DNA from: Oscillospiraceae bacterium
GTDB lineage: Bacteria; Bacillota; Clostridia; Oscillospirales; Ruminococcaceae
Direction of reading: 5' to 3'
Length of the DNA: 64,000 nucleotides
Assembly: GCA_021201235.1 (NCBI GenBank)
Contig: JAJQFI010000003.1
Coordinates: forward strand, 25,328-89,327
The notes below the pieces were generated by a model. The model was given only the letters and a program-made list of their open reading frames with translations, searched no databases and was not told where the DNA came from. This document shows, one piece after another, positions 8,694-15,521 of the stretch (position 1 is its first letter; each line of letters begins with the position of its first letter). The position numbers and the translations under genes are program-made.

Positions 8694-8816
8694 TTACAGC
8701 GTAAACAGTGACACTGCCACGGCGTGGATAATTCCGTGACGGTGTCTGACAAGAAAAAAGAAGTTTTTCTGATACTGTCTTATAGCTTGACTATCCGGCA
8801 ATTCCGGATAGTTCAT
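8694..8816 (-). CDS. possible 40-residue protein coupled to terminase small subunit
   Basis: Minus-strand frame MNYPELPDSQAIRQYQKN and on, starting in a TGATG overlap with the stop of the terminase small subunit gene, which is a common translational coupling arrangement. There is no recognised domain. Its first codons overlap a perfect 9-bp hairpin (ACTATCCGG/CCGGATAGT), so the region may be non-coding instead. Confidence 0.35.
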   Translation of the reverse strand: MNYPELPDSQAIRQYQKNFFFLVRHRHGIIHAVAVSLFTL

Positions 8817-9175
8817 CATTCGTTTGCAAGCTCTTCAAGTCTGTTCTTTTTCGGCTTTGCCGCCGGAGCGATGTCGGCGAGGGTCTTTATCATGGCGGAA
8901 TAGTTCTTTTGAAGAGCAATCAGCGTTTTGACCTCGTCGCTCTGTTTCGTGCCCCACTGGTTCTCGCCGTTCTGATATTCGGAGGTAACGCCTTTTTCGT
9001 TGACGACCTCCTCAAGGTCTTTAAGCAACACCGACGTAAAAGCCGCCCGCTCGATAAGAGGTTTAACAACCTCAAGCTTATTCGGGTCTAAATCCCTTAA
9101 CGCCCTCTTGAGCCGCCTGACCTCGCTCTGAACCCGCTCGTCCTTCGTCATGTCTTCAACTTTCTTTTTCGCCAT
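8816..9175 (-). CDS. phage terminase small subunit (P27-like)
   Basis: 119 residues, highly charged and helical: RVQSEVRRLKRALRDLDPNK, LIERAAFTSVLLKDLEEVVNEKG, then YQNGENQWGTKQSDEVKTL and a Lys/Pro-rich tail. The NGxxQ/G-x-K-x-S-x-E pattern before a helix is typical of P27-type small terminases that recognise the packaging site. It precedes the large subunit in the same direction. Confidence 0.85.
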   Translation of the reverse strand: MAKKKVEDMTKDERVQSEVRRLKRALRDLDPNKLEVVKPLIERAAFTSVLLKDLEEVVNEKGVTSEYQNGENQWGTKQSDEVKTLIALQKNYSAMIKTLADIAPAAKPKKNRLEELANE

Positions 9176-9187
9176 AATATCACCTCA

Positions 9188-9889
9188 CTATAGAGCCCAC
9201 ATTTCGGGCGGAATCATTGATATTTTTCTGTTGAGCTCTTGAACCTCCGGGTACCAAAGATATTTAAAGCCTTCAGACACTTCATCGGCAATGTCATAAG
9301 CTTTTTCGATTTCTTTAATTGCTCTGAGGATTTCGACGTCACGCTCTTTGAGAATATCAATCGACGCCTGCAGGCAGTCTAAGCGATACTTCAACGCAAC
9401 ATAAGAGCTATAAATCTTAAAGCATTGTTTTGCCGCCTTTATAATCTCGTCTTTTGTCATCCGCTTAAATCTCTTTTGGGATTCCTTGACCGCCCATTCA
9501 GCCTCAAAGCTGTTTATCGAGAGATAGTCGTTCTCATATTCGTCAAACCCCAGATACCCGTCCGAGCCTCCGCCGTCAATCGCAACGAAAAACAAATCAA
9601 AGCATTCGGGAACATACGAAGACCAGTCGTTCAAATCGTTCACCATGTCCTCACAATCCGATGATAGACATGAAAACATGTATTTAAACTCTTGTGCCTG
9701 CTCTTCACCGCCTAAAGCCTCTTCTAAATCCTCATCGTCAAACCAAGATAACTCACCACAAAGGTTGTACCATTCGCTTAAATCGCTTTGTATTTTTTCG
9801 AGAGATATATCTTTGCAAAGCGGCTTTTTATATCTCATTTCTCTTGATTTTTGCCGTTTTTTCTCCAATAAATCCTCACTGTCAGCCAT
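9188..9889 (-). CDS. phage protein of unknown function
   Basis: 233 residues, acidic and Cys/Trp-containing (SEWYNLCGELSWFDDEDLEE, LSSDCEDMVNDLNDW). It has mostly helical segments and a central DGGGSDGYLGF motif. No domain is recognised. It lies between the methyltransferase and the terminase small subunit, so it may act in packaging or DNA modification, but that is only position. Confidence 0.7.
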   Translation of the reverse strand: MADSEDLLEKKRQKSREMRYKKPLCKDISLEKIQSDLSEWYNLCGELSWFDDEDLEEALGGEEQAQEFKYMFSCLSSDCEDMVNDLNDWSSYVPECFDLFFVAIDGGGSDGYLGFDEYENDYLSINSFEAEWAVKESQKRFKRMTKDEIIKAAKQCFKIYSSYVALKYRLDCLQASIDILKERDVEILRAIKEIEKAYDIADEVSEGFKYLWYPEVQELNRKISMIPPEMWAL

Positions 9890-9908
9890 AAAAACACCCC
9901 TTTTCGGT

Positions 9909-10004
9909 TTAATCCCGGCGACCTCTGAAGAACGCCAGAATTACAAGAGCGGCGAACTCCATAGCCAGAGTAAATGCCACGCCGGCAAAGAAATAACCAA
10001 TCAT
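9909..10004 (-). CDS. 31-residue single-pass membrane peptide
   Basis: ATG at 10004 after TAGGAGG. The protein is MIGYFFAGVAFTLAMEFAAL followed by VILAFFRGRRD, one predicted transmembrane segment with a basic C-terminus. It is too short for ordinary gene calling. Small membrane peptides of this kind are common in clostridial prophages; function unknown. Confidence 0.6.
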   Translation of the reverse strand: MIGYFFAGVAFTLAMEFAALVILAFFRGRRD

Positions 10005-10022
10005 CAATATGCCTCCTAAAGT

Positions 10023-10796
10023 TTATAATTCCATCTGCACGCCCTCGGCATATCGCTTTTCGATACGCTTGCAAGCCCGCTCGAAGTAGGTTTCGTCTTT
10101 TTCAAAGCCGATGAAATGTCGGTCGGTACCGATGCAGGCGACTGCCGTCGTCCCGGAACCCATGCAACAATCGAGAACCAAGTCACCGACATCGGAATAG
10201 GTCTTTATCAGATACTCGCAGATGTCGACCGGCTTTTGTGTCGGATGACCTTCGCCTTGCTCCGGCTTATCCGATGAGATATTCACTTGAGCAAAGCTGA
10301 TTATATCAACAGGGAAACGACGACCGTCTGAAACGGTGGGGGTTCTGTCAATGCCTCCTCGATAATTAGTTGACGATGAGTTCGATTTTCGTATGTACGG
10401 GTTACCCCCCGTCACAAATTGCGGGTGGTACGTCGGAAGTTTCTGATAAAACACGGCTATATTCTCATGCCGCTTGAGCGGCATTTTGTTAGCATTCAAG
10501 AAGCCCGTCGACATCTGCTTGTCCCAAATCCACTCATACCGAAAGAGCTTCCTTCCGGCGTTTATCAAATCGGTCTCAAACGGCTGTTGACAGAAAAACA
10601 GCATAGCCGCATTTTCTTTTGTCACTCTGAGAAGCTCCCGGAATAGCTTGTCAAGAGGCAAACAGACATCCCATTTGTTACTGGTTGTTCCGTAAGGCAA
10701 ATCAGTAAGAACCAAATCCACCGACCCGTTCTCGATGCCTTTCATGCCCTCGATACAATCGCCGAGATAGATTTTATCAATTTCGAGATTGCTCAT
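10023..10796 (-). CDS. phage DNA methyltransferase (beta-class, N4/N6 amino)
   Basis: 257 residues. The catalytic motif IV TDLPYGTT (a DPPY variant) comes first, and the SAM-binding motif I DCCMGSGTT comes near the C-terminus, which is the beta-class order. The recognition region lies between them. No partner nuclease is adjacent, so it is probably an orphan enzyme that protects phage DNA or regulates it. The ATG overlaps the previous gene in an ATGA junction. Confidence 0.9.
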   Translation of the reverse strand: MSNLEIDKIYLGDCIEGMKGIENGSVDLVLTDLPYGTTSNKWDVCLPLDKLFRELLRVTKENAAMLFFCQQPFETDLINAGRKLFRYEWIWDKQMSTGFLNANKMPLKRHENIAVFYQKLPTYHPQFVTGGNPYIRKSNSSSTNYRGGIDRTPTVSDGRRFPVDIISFAQVNISSDKPEQGEGHPTQKPVDICEYLIKTYSDVGDLVLDCCMGSGTTAVACIGTDRHFIGFEKDETYFERACKRIEKRYAEGVQMEL

Positions 10797-11212
10797 TCGA
10801 CCGGCTCCGCACTTAAGATTTCTCTAAGTCCGACTGTTTCGCCGACTCGCAGGCTTGGAAGCCACGGGTTATTTGTAGGGATGGTCACTGTAACGTCCAA
10901 ATCGCCTAACTGTTGCTCAAACAACAACTTATCGCCGCTTCTCTGTATGTATGCAATGTTGCGAAATAACCTAATCATCGCTTTCGCATCCTCGACATCT
11001 TGCTTTGTCCATCTCGATTTTGGCTTTCGGACAATGACTTCGGGATTATTGATGATATACATGAGGTCGTAGATGTCTCCTGATTCGCAGGCGCCGTTGA
11101 TATAAAATACGCCACAATTATCTACAGAACACTCTTTGTTCGTTTCGCCTTTGATGGTGAATACTTCATCAACTTCGACGCCCAAAATTTCAGCTAATCT
11201 TGGCTTGCTCAT
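10793..11212 (-). CDS. phage protein of unknown function
   Basis: 139 residues. The N-terminal SKPRLAEILGVEVDEVFTIKG resembles the start of small phage HTH or accessory proteins, and the middle part (SRWTKQDVEDAKAMIRLFRN) is helical. It shares start/stop overlaps with both neighbours, so it belongs to the same transcript. No firm domain. Confidence 0.65.
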   Translation of the reverse strand: MSKPRLAEILGVEVDEVFTIKGETNKECSVDNCGVFYINGACESGDIYDLMYIINNPEVIVRKPKSRWTKQDVEDAKAMIRLFRNIAYIQRSGDKLLFEQQLGDLDVTVTIPTNNPWLPSLRVGETVGLREILSAEPVE

Positions 11213-11469
11213 GCCTGCACCTCCTCTCGGTTAAAGCATTTTGCCAACGCCGGCAAAATGTCATCCTCAAAATGTCCGCCGACTGAATAATCCCACTCGA
11301 TAGAGCCGTCGGGGTATTGCCAGATACCGCAGGCTGTGAATGTCCAGTCGGTCTCGATGTTTCTGAAGACAAAATCACCGTTTTTTGTTGAGACACAAAG
11401 ATAAGAATTGCCGTTGATATTCTTGTATATCAAACCTTCCTGTAAATCCGTGAATCTTTCTTTTTGCAT
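11209..11469 (-). CDS. small phage protein of unknown function
   Basis: 86 residues from the ATG at 11469, chosen because GGAGGG precedes it; a longer frame upstream has no ribosome binding site. Features: MQKERFTDLQEGLIYKN, aromatic WTFTACGIWQYPDGSIEW. It resembles short phage accessory proteins, without an assigned function. Confidence 0.65.
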   Translation of the reverse strand: MQKERFTDLQEGLIYKNINGNSYLCVSTKNGDFVFRNIETDWTFTACGIWQYPDGSIEWDYSVGGHFEDDILPALAKCFNREEVQA

Positions 11470-11528
11470 AAACAAATCCCTCCAAATTGATATAAAATCT
11501 TGCATGTTCCGTCAAATCCTTTCATCTT

Positions 11529-11573
11529 GACACCCCACCCCCTATGTACACCCGTCACGCGCGCCCGCGCGGA
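11529..11573 (-). other. candidate cos/packaging region
   Basis: A non-coding stretch just downstream of the HNH gene is extremely GC-rich and palindromic (CGCGC-GCCC-GCGCG) next to a G-run GGGGGTGGGG on the minus strand. In many Firmicutes siphophages the cos site lies right after the HNH gene in such sequence. A plus-strand T-run after the palindrome also makes it terminator-like in that direction. Confidence 0.4.
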
Positions 11574-11591
11574 GTTTTTTGTAAGAGGGCA

Positions 11592-11906
11592 TCATCGGTT
11601 ACCAGACGAGCCGCCGAATTTTCGAGCCGGGGGAGTGATATTGCCGTTCTTGTCGAAAGAATATCTTTCGTTCTGCCTCTCAAGGTGCTCTTTGTTGTGA
11701 CAGTCCTGACATAGTAGCTCGAGATTATCAAACGACAAAGCAATCTTGGGGTCTCGGATATTCGAGGGCGAAAGATATATCTTATGATGCACTATGTCGC
11801 CTGCGGCACCGCACCGCTCGCACACGCCGCACCGGTATCTGTAATAAGCCTCACGGGTTGACCGCCAAGCTTTCGACAAGTAAAATTTTCTCGCGTATTC
11901 TTTCAT
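11592..11906 (-). CDS. phage HNH endonuclease
   Basis: 104 residues from the ATG at 11906, which overlaps the preceding stop (ATGA). A CGVCERCG zinc knuckle, the VHHKIYLSPSN catalytic His pair region and LELLCQDCHNKEH give the full HNH signature. In HK97-like phages an HNH protein often works with terminase in cos cleavage and packaging, and its place before the candidate cos region fits that. Confidence 0.92.
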   Translation of the reverse strand: MKEYARKFYLSKAWRSTREAYYRYRCGVCERCGAAGDIVHHKIYLSPSNIRDPKIALSFDNLELLCQDCHNKEHLERQNERYSFDKNGNITPPARKFGGSSGNR

Positions 11907-12337
11907 CGCTTCACATTGCCCTTGCTGTCGATGAGCCTCAAGCCTCTGAATCCGGCACAAAGCTGTTTGGCATCCCGAAGCCATCTGTAGGCTGTGCCGA
12001 TGTCACACGGACAGCTTGACGCAAAAGCTATCACACGCTCCGAAATATCGCCTTTATGCAGGTCGTCTTTCGGACGGACAAAATAGACGGCTTTTACAAC
12101 GTCGATTTTGTATGCCTTGTCCTCACGCCGGAAAAAGTCGAAAGTCTGCTCGACGGCGAGAATGTCGGCGAGATAGGGAAGGCTTTTCTGAAAAGCCATG
12201 TCCGCCAGTTCCGGCGCATTCGGATATTTTGCGACTGCCTCGGCTTGCAATCTTTCTTTTTCCGATTCGTAAGTCGGACAACCGGAAGCCGCATATAGTC
12301 GAAACATATCGCCGGCATAGTCTAAACTGCTTTTCAT
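11903..12337 (-). CDS. phage protein, possible transcription regulator
   Basis: 144 residues from the ATG at 12337 (GAGGAGGCTTGAT). The C-terminal half, SERVIAFASS...IGTAYRWLRDAKQL, could form a helix-turn-helix, and proteins at this spot before the HNH/terminase block are often late-gene activators (ArpU/RinA type). I do not recognise the family with certainty. Confidence 0.6.
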   Translation of the reverse strand: MKSSLDYAGDMFRLYAASGCPTYESEKERLQAEAVAKYPNAPELADMAFQKSLPYLADILAVEQTFDFFRREDKAYKIDVVKAVYFVRPKDDLHKGDISERVIAFASSCPCDIGTAYRWLRDAKQLCAGFRGLRLIDSKGNVKR

Positions 12338-12353
12338 ATCAAGCCTCCTCAAG

Positions 12354-13259
12354 CTAATAATCCGTGGTTATCCACTCACCCGACCGCCATTCCGGCGGAG
12401 CGTTGCTTGTCCGATACATGACTACAGACACATACCAATGTCCATTGTAGGCGTTATATCGGCAATAGGTTCGGATGAATCTATAGCCCTTGAATTTCTT
12501 TTCCCAGTATTCTTTATCGTCTTTTCGTTCGTTCGCCATTTTGGCGACCGTCCGCTTTGACACTTTGCCGTCCCTGATTTTCTTTTCGGGCTTGCTGAGG
12601 TTCCGGGAATAGCAGAATCTCTTCGAGCCCTGCGGGTCTTTGCTCATATATCGACCTGCGGCTTCCGGCGAAAAGGTTTCCGGCTGATAGTTGTTGCAAT
12701 TCGCCCAGATGCCTTTTGTCCACATTTGCTCGAGCGTGCCCCGGTCGATTCCACCGGTAAGGAAAACGTGAAAGTGCCAGTTATCTCTTCCGGCAAATTT
12801 GCCCCGCTGATATGTCCGCTTTTCGATAACATAGATATATTTCAGCGGTTGCCGGAGCTTATCGGCTTTTCTCTTGAGCTCATCTGCAAGCTCAATCATC
12901 CGGTGGCTTTTCGGTTCGCCGAGGTCTTTGAGCTGTTGTTCAACTCTTTTCAAGTCAGCCGCTCGGCGTGTCTTCACCCGGCGGAAATAGTTGACGATAT
13001 CCCGCCGAGCCTCCTCGATGCTCTGAGGCGCGAGCTCGGGCTTATATGTCGGGTGCATGAAGTAATCGGTCTCGTCGAAATTTGCGTTTACCAGACGGAT
13101 GAGCTTTTTTGCCGCAATCGTCCGATTGTATCTTTGCTGTTCCTCGGTTGACGGCTTTTCTTTCGCCGCTCTGACCGGCATCCGCCGACCGTCGTCGAAC
13201 ACCGGATAATAGTCGACTTCAAGAAGCTTACCTGAAACCGTTCTCTTTTCACGTTGCAT
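12354..13259 (-). CDS. HUH-type replication initiator-like protein
   Basis: 301 residues. The centre has a metal-binding HUH motif, DNWHFHVFLTGG (His162, His164), preceded by YIYVIEKRTYQRG, and a candidate catalytic tyrosine in AGRYMSKD (Tyr204, Lys207). This order matches rolling-circle Rep proteins of plasmids and small phages that nick and rejoin single strands. It overlaps the upstream DUF6017-like gene by 11 nt. Presence in an HK97-type prophage suggests a borrowed plasmid-like replication module. Nicking activity is inferred. Confidence 0.75.
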   Translation of the reverse strand: MQREKRTVSGKLLEVDYYPVFDDGRRMPVRAAKEKPSTEEQQRYNRTIAAKKLIRLVNANFDETDYFMHPTYKPELAPQSIEEARRDIVNYFRRVKTRRAADLKRVEQQLKDLGEPKSHRMIELADELKRKADKLRQPLKYIYVIEKRTYQRGKFAGRDNWHFHVFLTGGIDRGTLEQMWTKGIWANCNNYQPETFSPEAAGRYMSKDPQGSKRFCYSRNLSKPEKKIRDGKVSKRTVAKMANERKDDKEYWEKKFKGYRFIRTYCRYNAYNGHWYVSVVMYRTSNAPPEWRSGEWITTDY

Positions 13260-13656
13260 CGTTTCGCCTCATGTCGTTTATATACCGAGCCGAAAGCTCG
13301 AACACCGAATTGTAGAGTGTGGTGCGGAGATACGTCTTGATGTGATTGATGTCATAGAGGATAACGCGATATCGGTCTATAACTTCCTTGACATGGTCGG
13401 ACGTGAGCTCTTGGTAGACGTCGGCGACCATTCGGGCGGTCAAATCATTCCCGCCGATTCTGACCGGCATATCTTTCGGCAAAACATACACCTCGGCGAT
13501 TATCATCGCTATTTCGTCCGCCTGAATTATGTCGGCTCCCTGAAAGCTGTTGACGTCAATCTGCTCTCTCACTTCCTCTAGTGTCTCATGAAAGCTTGAC
13601 TTGACTTGACCTGACTCTGATTCTTTCGCAGAACTTTTCTTGTAATTCTTTAACAT
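13249..13656 (-). CDS. DUF6017-like replication-associated protein
   Basis: 135 residues from the ATG at 13656 (AAGGAGTTGCCGAA). The segment IAEVYVLPKDMPVRIGGNDL, then MVADVYQELTSDHVKEVIDR and IKTYLRTTLYNSVFE, matches the C-terminal domain found on many Firmicutes replication initiators (DUF6017). Here it stands alone, without the N-terminal winged-helix domain. It is co-transcribed with the HUH protein and probably assists initiation. Confidence 0.7.
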   Translation of the reverse strand: MLKNYKKSSAKESESGQVKSSFHETLEEVREQIDVNSFQGADIIQADEIAMIIAEVYVLPKDMPVRIGGNDLTARMVADVYQELTSDHVKEVIDRYRVILYDINHIKTYLRTTLYNSVFELSARYINDMRRNDAT

Positions 13657-13726
13657 TTCGGCAACTCCTTTTTGATTCTTGATTTTTCGGCATTCCATCG
13701 TCGATAAAATACTATACAATACAAGC

Positions 13727-13758
13727 CCGCAACGCAGGACTCTCACCTGCATTTGCGG
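13727..13758. repeat. nested hairpin in the replication-gene leader
   Basis: CCGCAA/TTGCGG encloses GCAGG/CCTGC, giving a two-part hairpin between the replication genes and the plus-strand promoter at 13760. On the minus strand it would fold in the 5' leader of the DUF6017/HUH transcript. Confidence 0.55.
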
Positions 13759-13759
13759 C

Positions 13760-13788
13760 TTGACATTTTGTTGCTGCCGTATTATAAT
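13760..13788 (+). promoter_or_regulatory. consensus sigma-A promoter of a small antisense RNA
   Basis: TTGACA (13760-13765), 17-nt spacer, TATAAT (13783-13788): a perfect consensus promoter pointing against all surrounding phage genes. Confidence 0.85.
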
Positions 13789-13792
13789 AGTT

Positions 13793-13860
13793 ATGTACTT
13801 TTATATCGGCGACAACTTTCGCCTGCAGTCTGATAATTGCTACTTGTCAGACTGCTTTTT
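13793..13860 (+). ncRNA. putative counter-transcribed small RNA (~66 nt)
   Basis: A perfect consensus promoter ends at 13788 and an intrinsic terminator ends at about 13860, leaving a transcript of about 66 nt without a useful reading frame. It is antisense to the region upstream of the DUF6017/HUH replication genes and to the last codons of the small gene at 13847-14074. This is the layout of plasmid ctRNAs that limit Rep synthesis. Transcription is inferred from signals only. Confidence 0.6.
13825..13860 (+). terminator. rho-independent terminator of the small RNA
   Basis: GCAGTCTGA/TCAGACTGC, a perfect 9-bp stem with a 13-nt loop, is followed by TTTTTCTTTT on the plus strand. The minus strand lacks a T-run after the same hairpin. 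Confidence 0.8.
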
Positions 13861-14074
13861 CTTTTATAAGCTCGACGTCTTTCGGATTGCAAACAGTAAC
13901 CGACCGACCGCACGCATCTTCAAGTTCGACTTGGACATACACGCCGTCGCCGCTCGGGTGAGGTCGGTACACGACCGCCGAAATCCTGTTATACTCAAGG
14001 TCGCCGTGTCTCGGGTCTTTGAGCATAACCCGCTCCCGGTTCAATAACGCCTGCTTAACCTCTTCAATGCTCAC
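13847..14074 (-). CDS. small phage protein of unknown function
   Basis: 75 residues, MSIEEVKQALLNRERVMLKD and on, with a small beta domain (YNRISAVVYRPHPSG, VYVQVELEDACGRSVTVCNP). It overlaps its upstream neighbour by 11 nt. Proteins like this are frequent in clostridial phage early regions; role unknown. Confidence 0.7.
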   Translation of the reverse strand: MSIEEVKQALLNRERVMLKDPRHGDLEYNRISAVVYRPHPSGDGVYVQVELEDACGRSVTVCNPKDVELIKEKAV

Positions 14075-14414
14075 GTTTTTTCACCGCCTTTACTCTTGCA
14101 GAGGCTGTTTCAAAGTCTACTTGGCAATGCACCATAATGCAGGCGGTTACAACGTCAACGCCTTTTGCGACTAACTTGTCAACCTCACAAGCTTTGATAG
14201 TTTGCTCTACACATTCAGCATAGGAACGGGAAGAGTGCATCTGAATCCCGTTGAGCTTTTGGGCTAGTCTGCCATCGCCATCAATGTACTTGTCCTCAAT
14301 CGCCAAGTAGTGGTAATCCTGACTGAAAACAATGTAAAACGAGCGCCCGCTTACATAAATCTTAGTTATGTACTTTTCAATAATCTGTTCCATGATTTTC
14401 TCCTTTTCGCTCAT
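14064..14414 (-). CDS. phage protein of unknown function
   Basis: 116 residues, MSEKEKIMEQIIEKYITKIY and on, with a beta segment (FYIVFSQDYHYLAIEDKYID) and a helical C-terminus rich in Cys/Val. No domain recognised. It overlaps the membrane peptide gene upstream. Confidence 0.65.
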   Translation of the reverse strand: MSEKEKIMEQIIEKYITKIYVSGRSFYIVFSQDYHYLAIEDKYIDGDGRLAQKLNGIQMHSSRSYAECVEQTIKACEVDKLVAKGVDVVTACIMVHCQVDFETASARVKAVKKREH

Positions 14415-14502
14415 CCCGCCAATCTTGCAGGATTAAAAGACCTTCACGGAGCTTATATATTCCGATGATTCCGAGTGCCAATGCCGCTAAGTATGCTCCC
14501 AT
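14377..14502 (-). CDS. 41-residue membrane peptide
   Basis: ATG at 14502 after GGAGGAGG. The first 18 residues, MGAYLAALALGIIGIYKL, form one transmembrane segment, followed by a charged tail. It overlaps the next gene by 38 nt. Too short for ordinary gene calling; function unknown. Confidence 0.55.
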   Translation of the reverse strand: MGAYLAALALGIIGIYKLREGLLILQDWRDERKGENHGTDY

Positions 14503-14504
14503 AG

Positions 14505-14786
14505 TTAAACCTCCTCCTGACCGATTCCGACCGCTTTGCAATTATCGGCATATTTCTTTAGAGCAAGCGATGGAACAAAGCCATGTTCTATAACCCTATC
14601 GTAAAGCCTTACGATGTCGGCAAAGCTCATCGTCTTAAATGAGATAGTGTTTTGAGTTGTGACTGTGATTCCGGCGCCTTCAGAAAAGCCGAGGGAAGCA
14701 CAAATCTCATAGTAGGTTAGGGCGATATATCCGCCCGAAGCGAGCTTCAACCGATACAATTTCTTTTTCGTTTTTGCCTTACTCAT
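14505..14786 (-). CDS. small phage protein of unknown function
   Basis: 93 residues from the ATG at 14786 (GGGAGGTGTGCA). A basic N-terminus (MSKAKTKKKLYRLKL) is followed by ICASLGFSEGAGITVTTQN. No domain recognised; a DNA- or RNA-binding role is possible from the charge. Confidence 0.65.
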   Translation of the reverse strand: MSKAKTKKKLYRLKLASGGYIALTYYEICASLGFSEGAGITVTTQNTISFKTMSFADIVRLYDRVIEHGFVPSLALKKYADNCKAVGIGQEEV

Positions 14787-15036
14787 TGCACACCTCCCGA
14801 GATGTCGGCTTCCGACCTCTACGCTTGAGACGCTCGATAAAAGCCCGCTCTGCGGCATCCGCCGAATAGATAGGTCTGCCATATTCATCTTTGCCGGTGC
14901 TTCCGTTTTCGATTTCCCGGTAGATGGTGACAACGCTTACTCCAATGCTGTCGGCAATGTCCGCAAACCTTGCTTCGCTTTGATAGAGCTTCTCGATTTC
15001 CTGACGGTCTGCGAGTGTCAAGTAACGATATTTCAT
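14779..15036 (-). CDS. small HTH protein (IS30-type helix-turn-helix)
   Basis: 85 residues from the ATG at 15036 (AGGAGGTATCAG). MKYRYLTLADRQEIEKLYQS followed by RFADIADSIGVSVVTIYREI is the HTH found at the N-terminus of IS30-like transposases, here without any catalytic domain. It is the most upstream gene of the phage transcript in this window, so it may be an early regulator. Confidence 0.8.
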   Translation of the reverse strand: MKYRYLTLADRQEIEKLYQSEARFADIADSIGVSVVTIYREIENGSTGKDEYGRPIYSADAAERAFIERLKRRGRKPTSREVCNE

Positions 15037-15056
15037 CTGATACCTCCTTGTAATGC

Positions 15057-15094
15057 AAAATGAGAGTGAATGGCATGCCATTCACTCTCATTTT
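15057..15094 (+). terminator. long perfect palindrome, terminator or operator
   Basis: A perfect 19-bp inverted repeat centred on GGCATGCC, with no unpaired loop, is followed by TTTTTTT on the plus strand and TTTT on the minus. It lies just upstream of the HTH gene, so it can also be read as a DNA-binding site for that protein. Confidence 0.65.
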
Positions 15095-15191
15095 TTTAGT
15101 CGAATCTTTAAAAATAAGTGCGAAACGGCTCGAAAAACCTTTCGCATTTATTATAAGACGGCTCATTTTTGCGTTTTGGTGATTTTTATCC

Positions 15192-15220
15192 TTGACAGAG
15201 GGAGCGTTCTGTGCTATAAT
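15192..15220 (+). promoter_or_regulatory. promoter of tRNA-Pro
   Basis: TTGACA, 17-nt spacer, TATAAT, ending 13 nt before the tRNA. Confidence 0.9.
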
Positions 15221-15233
15221 AATTGATGGTCTT

Positions 15234-15310
<77 letters not shown>

Positions 15311-15313
15311 TAC

Positions 15314-15343
15314 AAAAAGCCGCCCTATTGGGCGGCTTTTTTT
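15314..15343 (+). terminator. terminator after tRNA-Pro
   Basis: GCCGCCC/GGGCGGC stem with a TATT loop and seven Ts. Confidence 0.93.
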
Positions 15344-15364
15344 GCATATGCAGCTCCAATAACC

Positions 15365-15392
15365 GGCGTGACTGTGCGGTCACGCCTTTTTT
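15365..15392 (+). terminator. second terminator after tRNA-Pro
   Basis: GGCGTGAC/GTCACGCC stem with a TGTGCG loop and six Ts, in tandem with the first. Confidence 0.88.
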
Positions 15393-15411
15393 CGTTTTGT
15401 CGAAAAAGAAG

Positions 15412-15440
15412 GTGACAAGAGGGGTTTAATGTGATATAAT
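15412..15440 (+). promoter_or_regulatory. promoter of the 442-residue protein gene
   Basis: GTGACA, 17-nt spacer, TATAAT, about 80 nt before the start codon. Confidence 0.75.
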
Positions 15441-15521
15441 AAGATAGTATTTTTTATGCGAGAGAACAGGGCGGAACTTTTTCATCCGAAAGTATTGAAA
15501 TTGCTGTAGGGAGGTGAAGGC

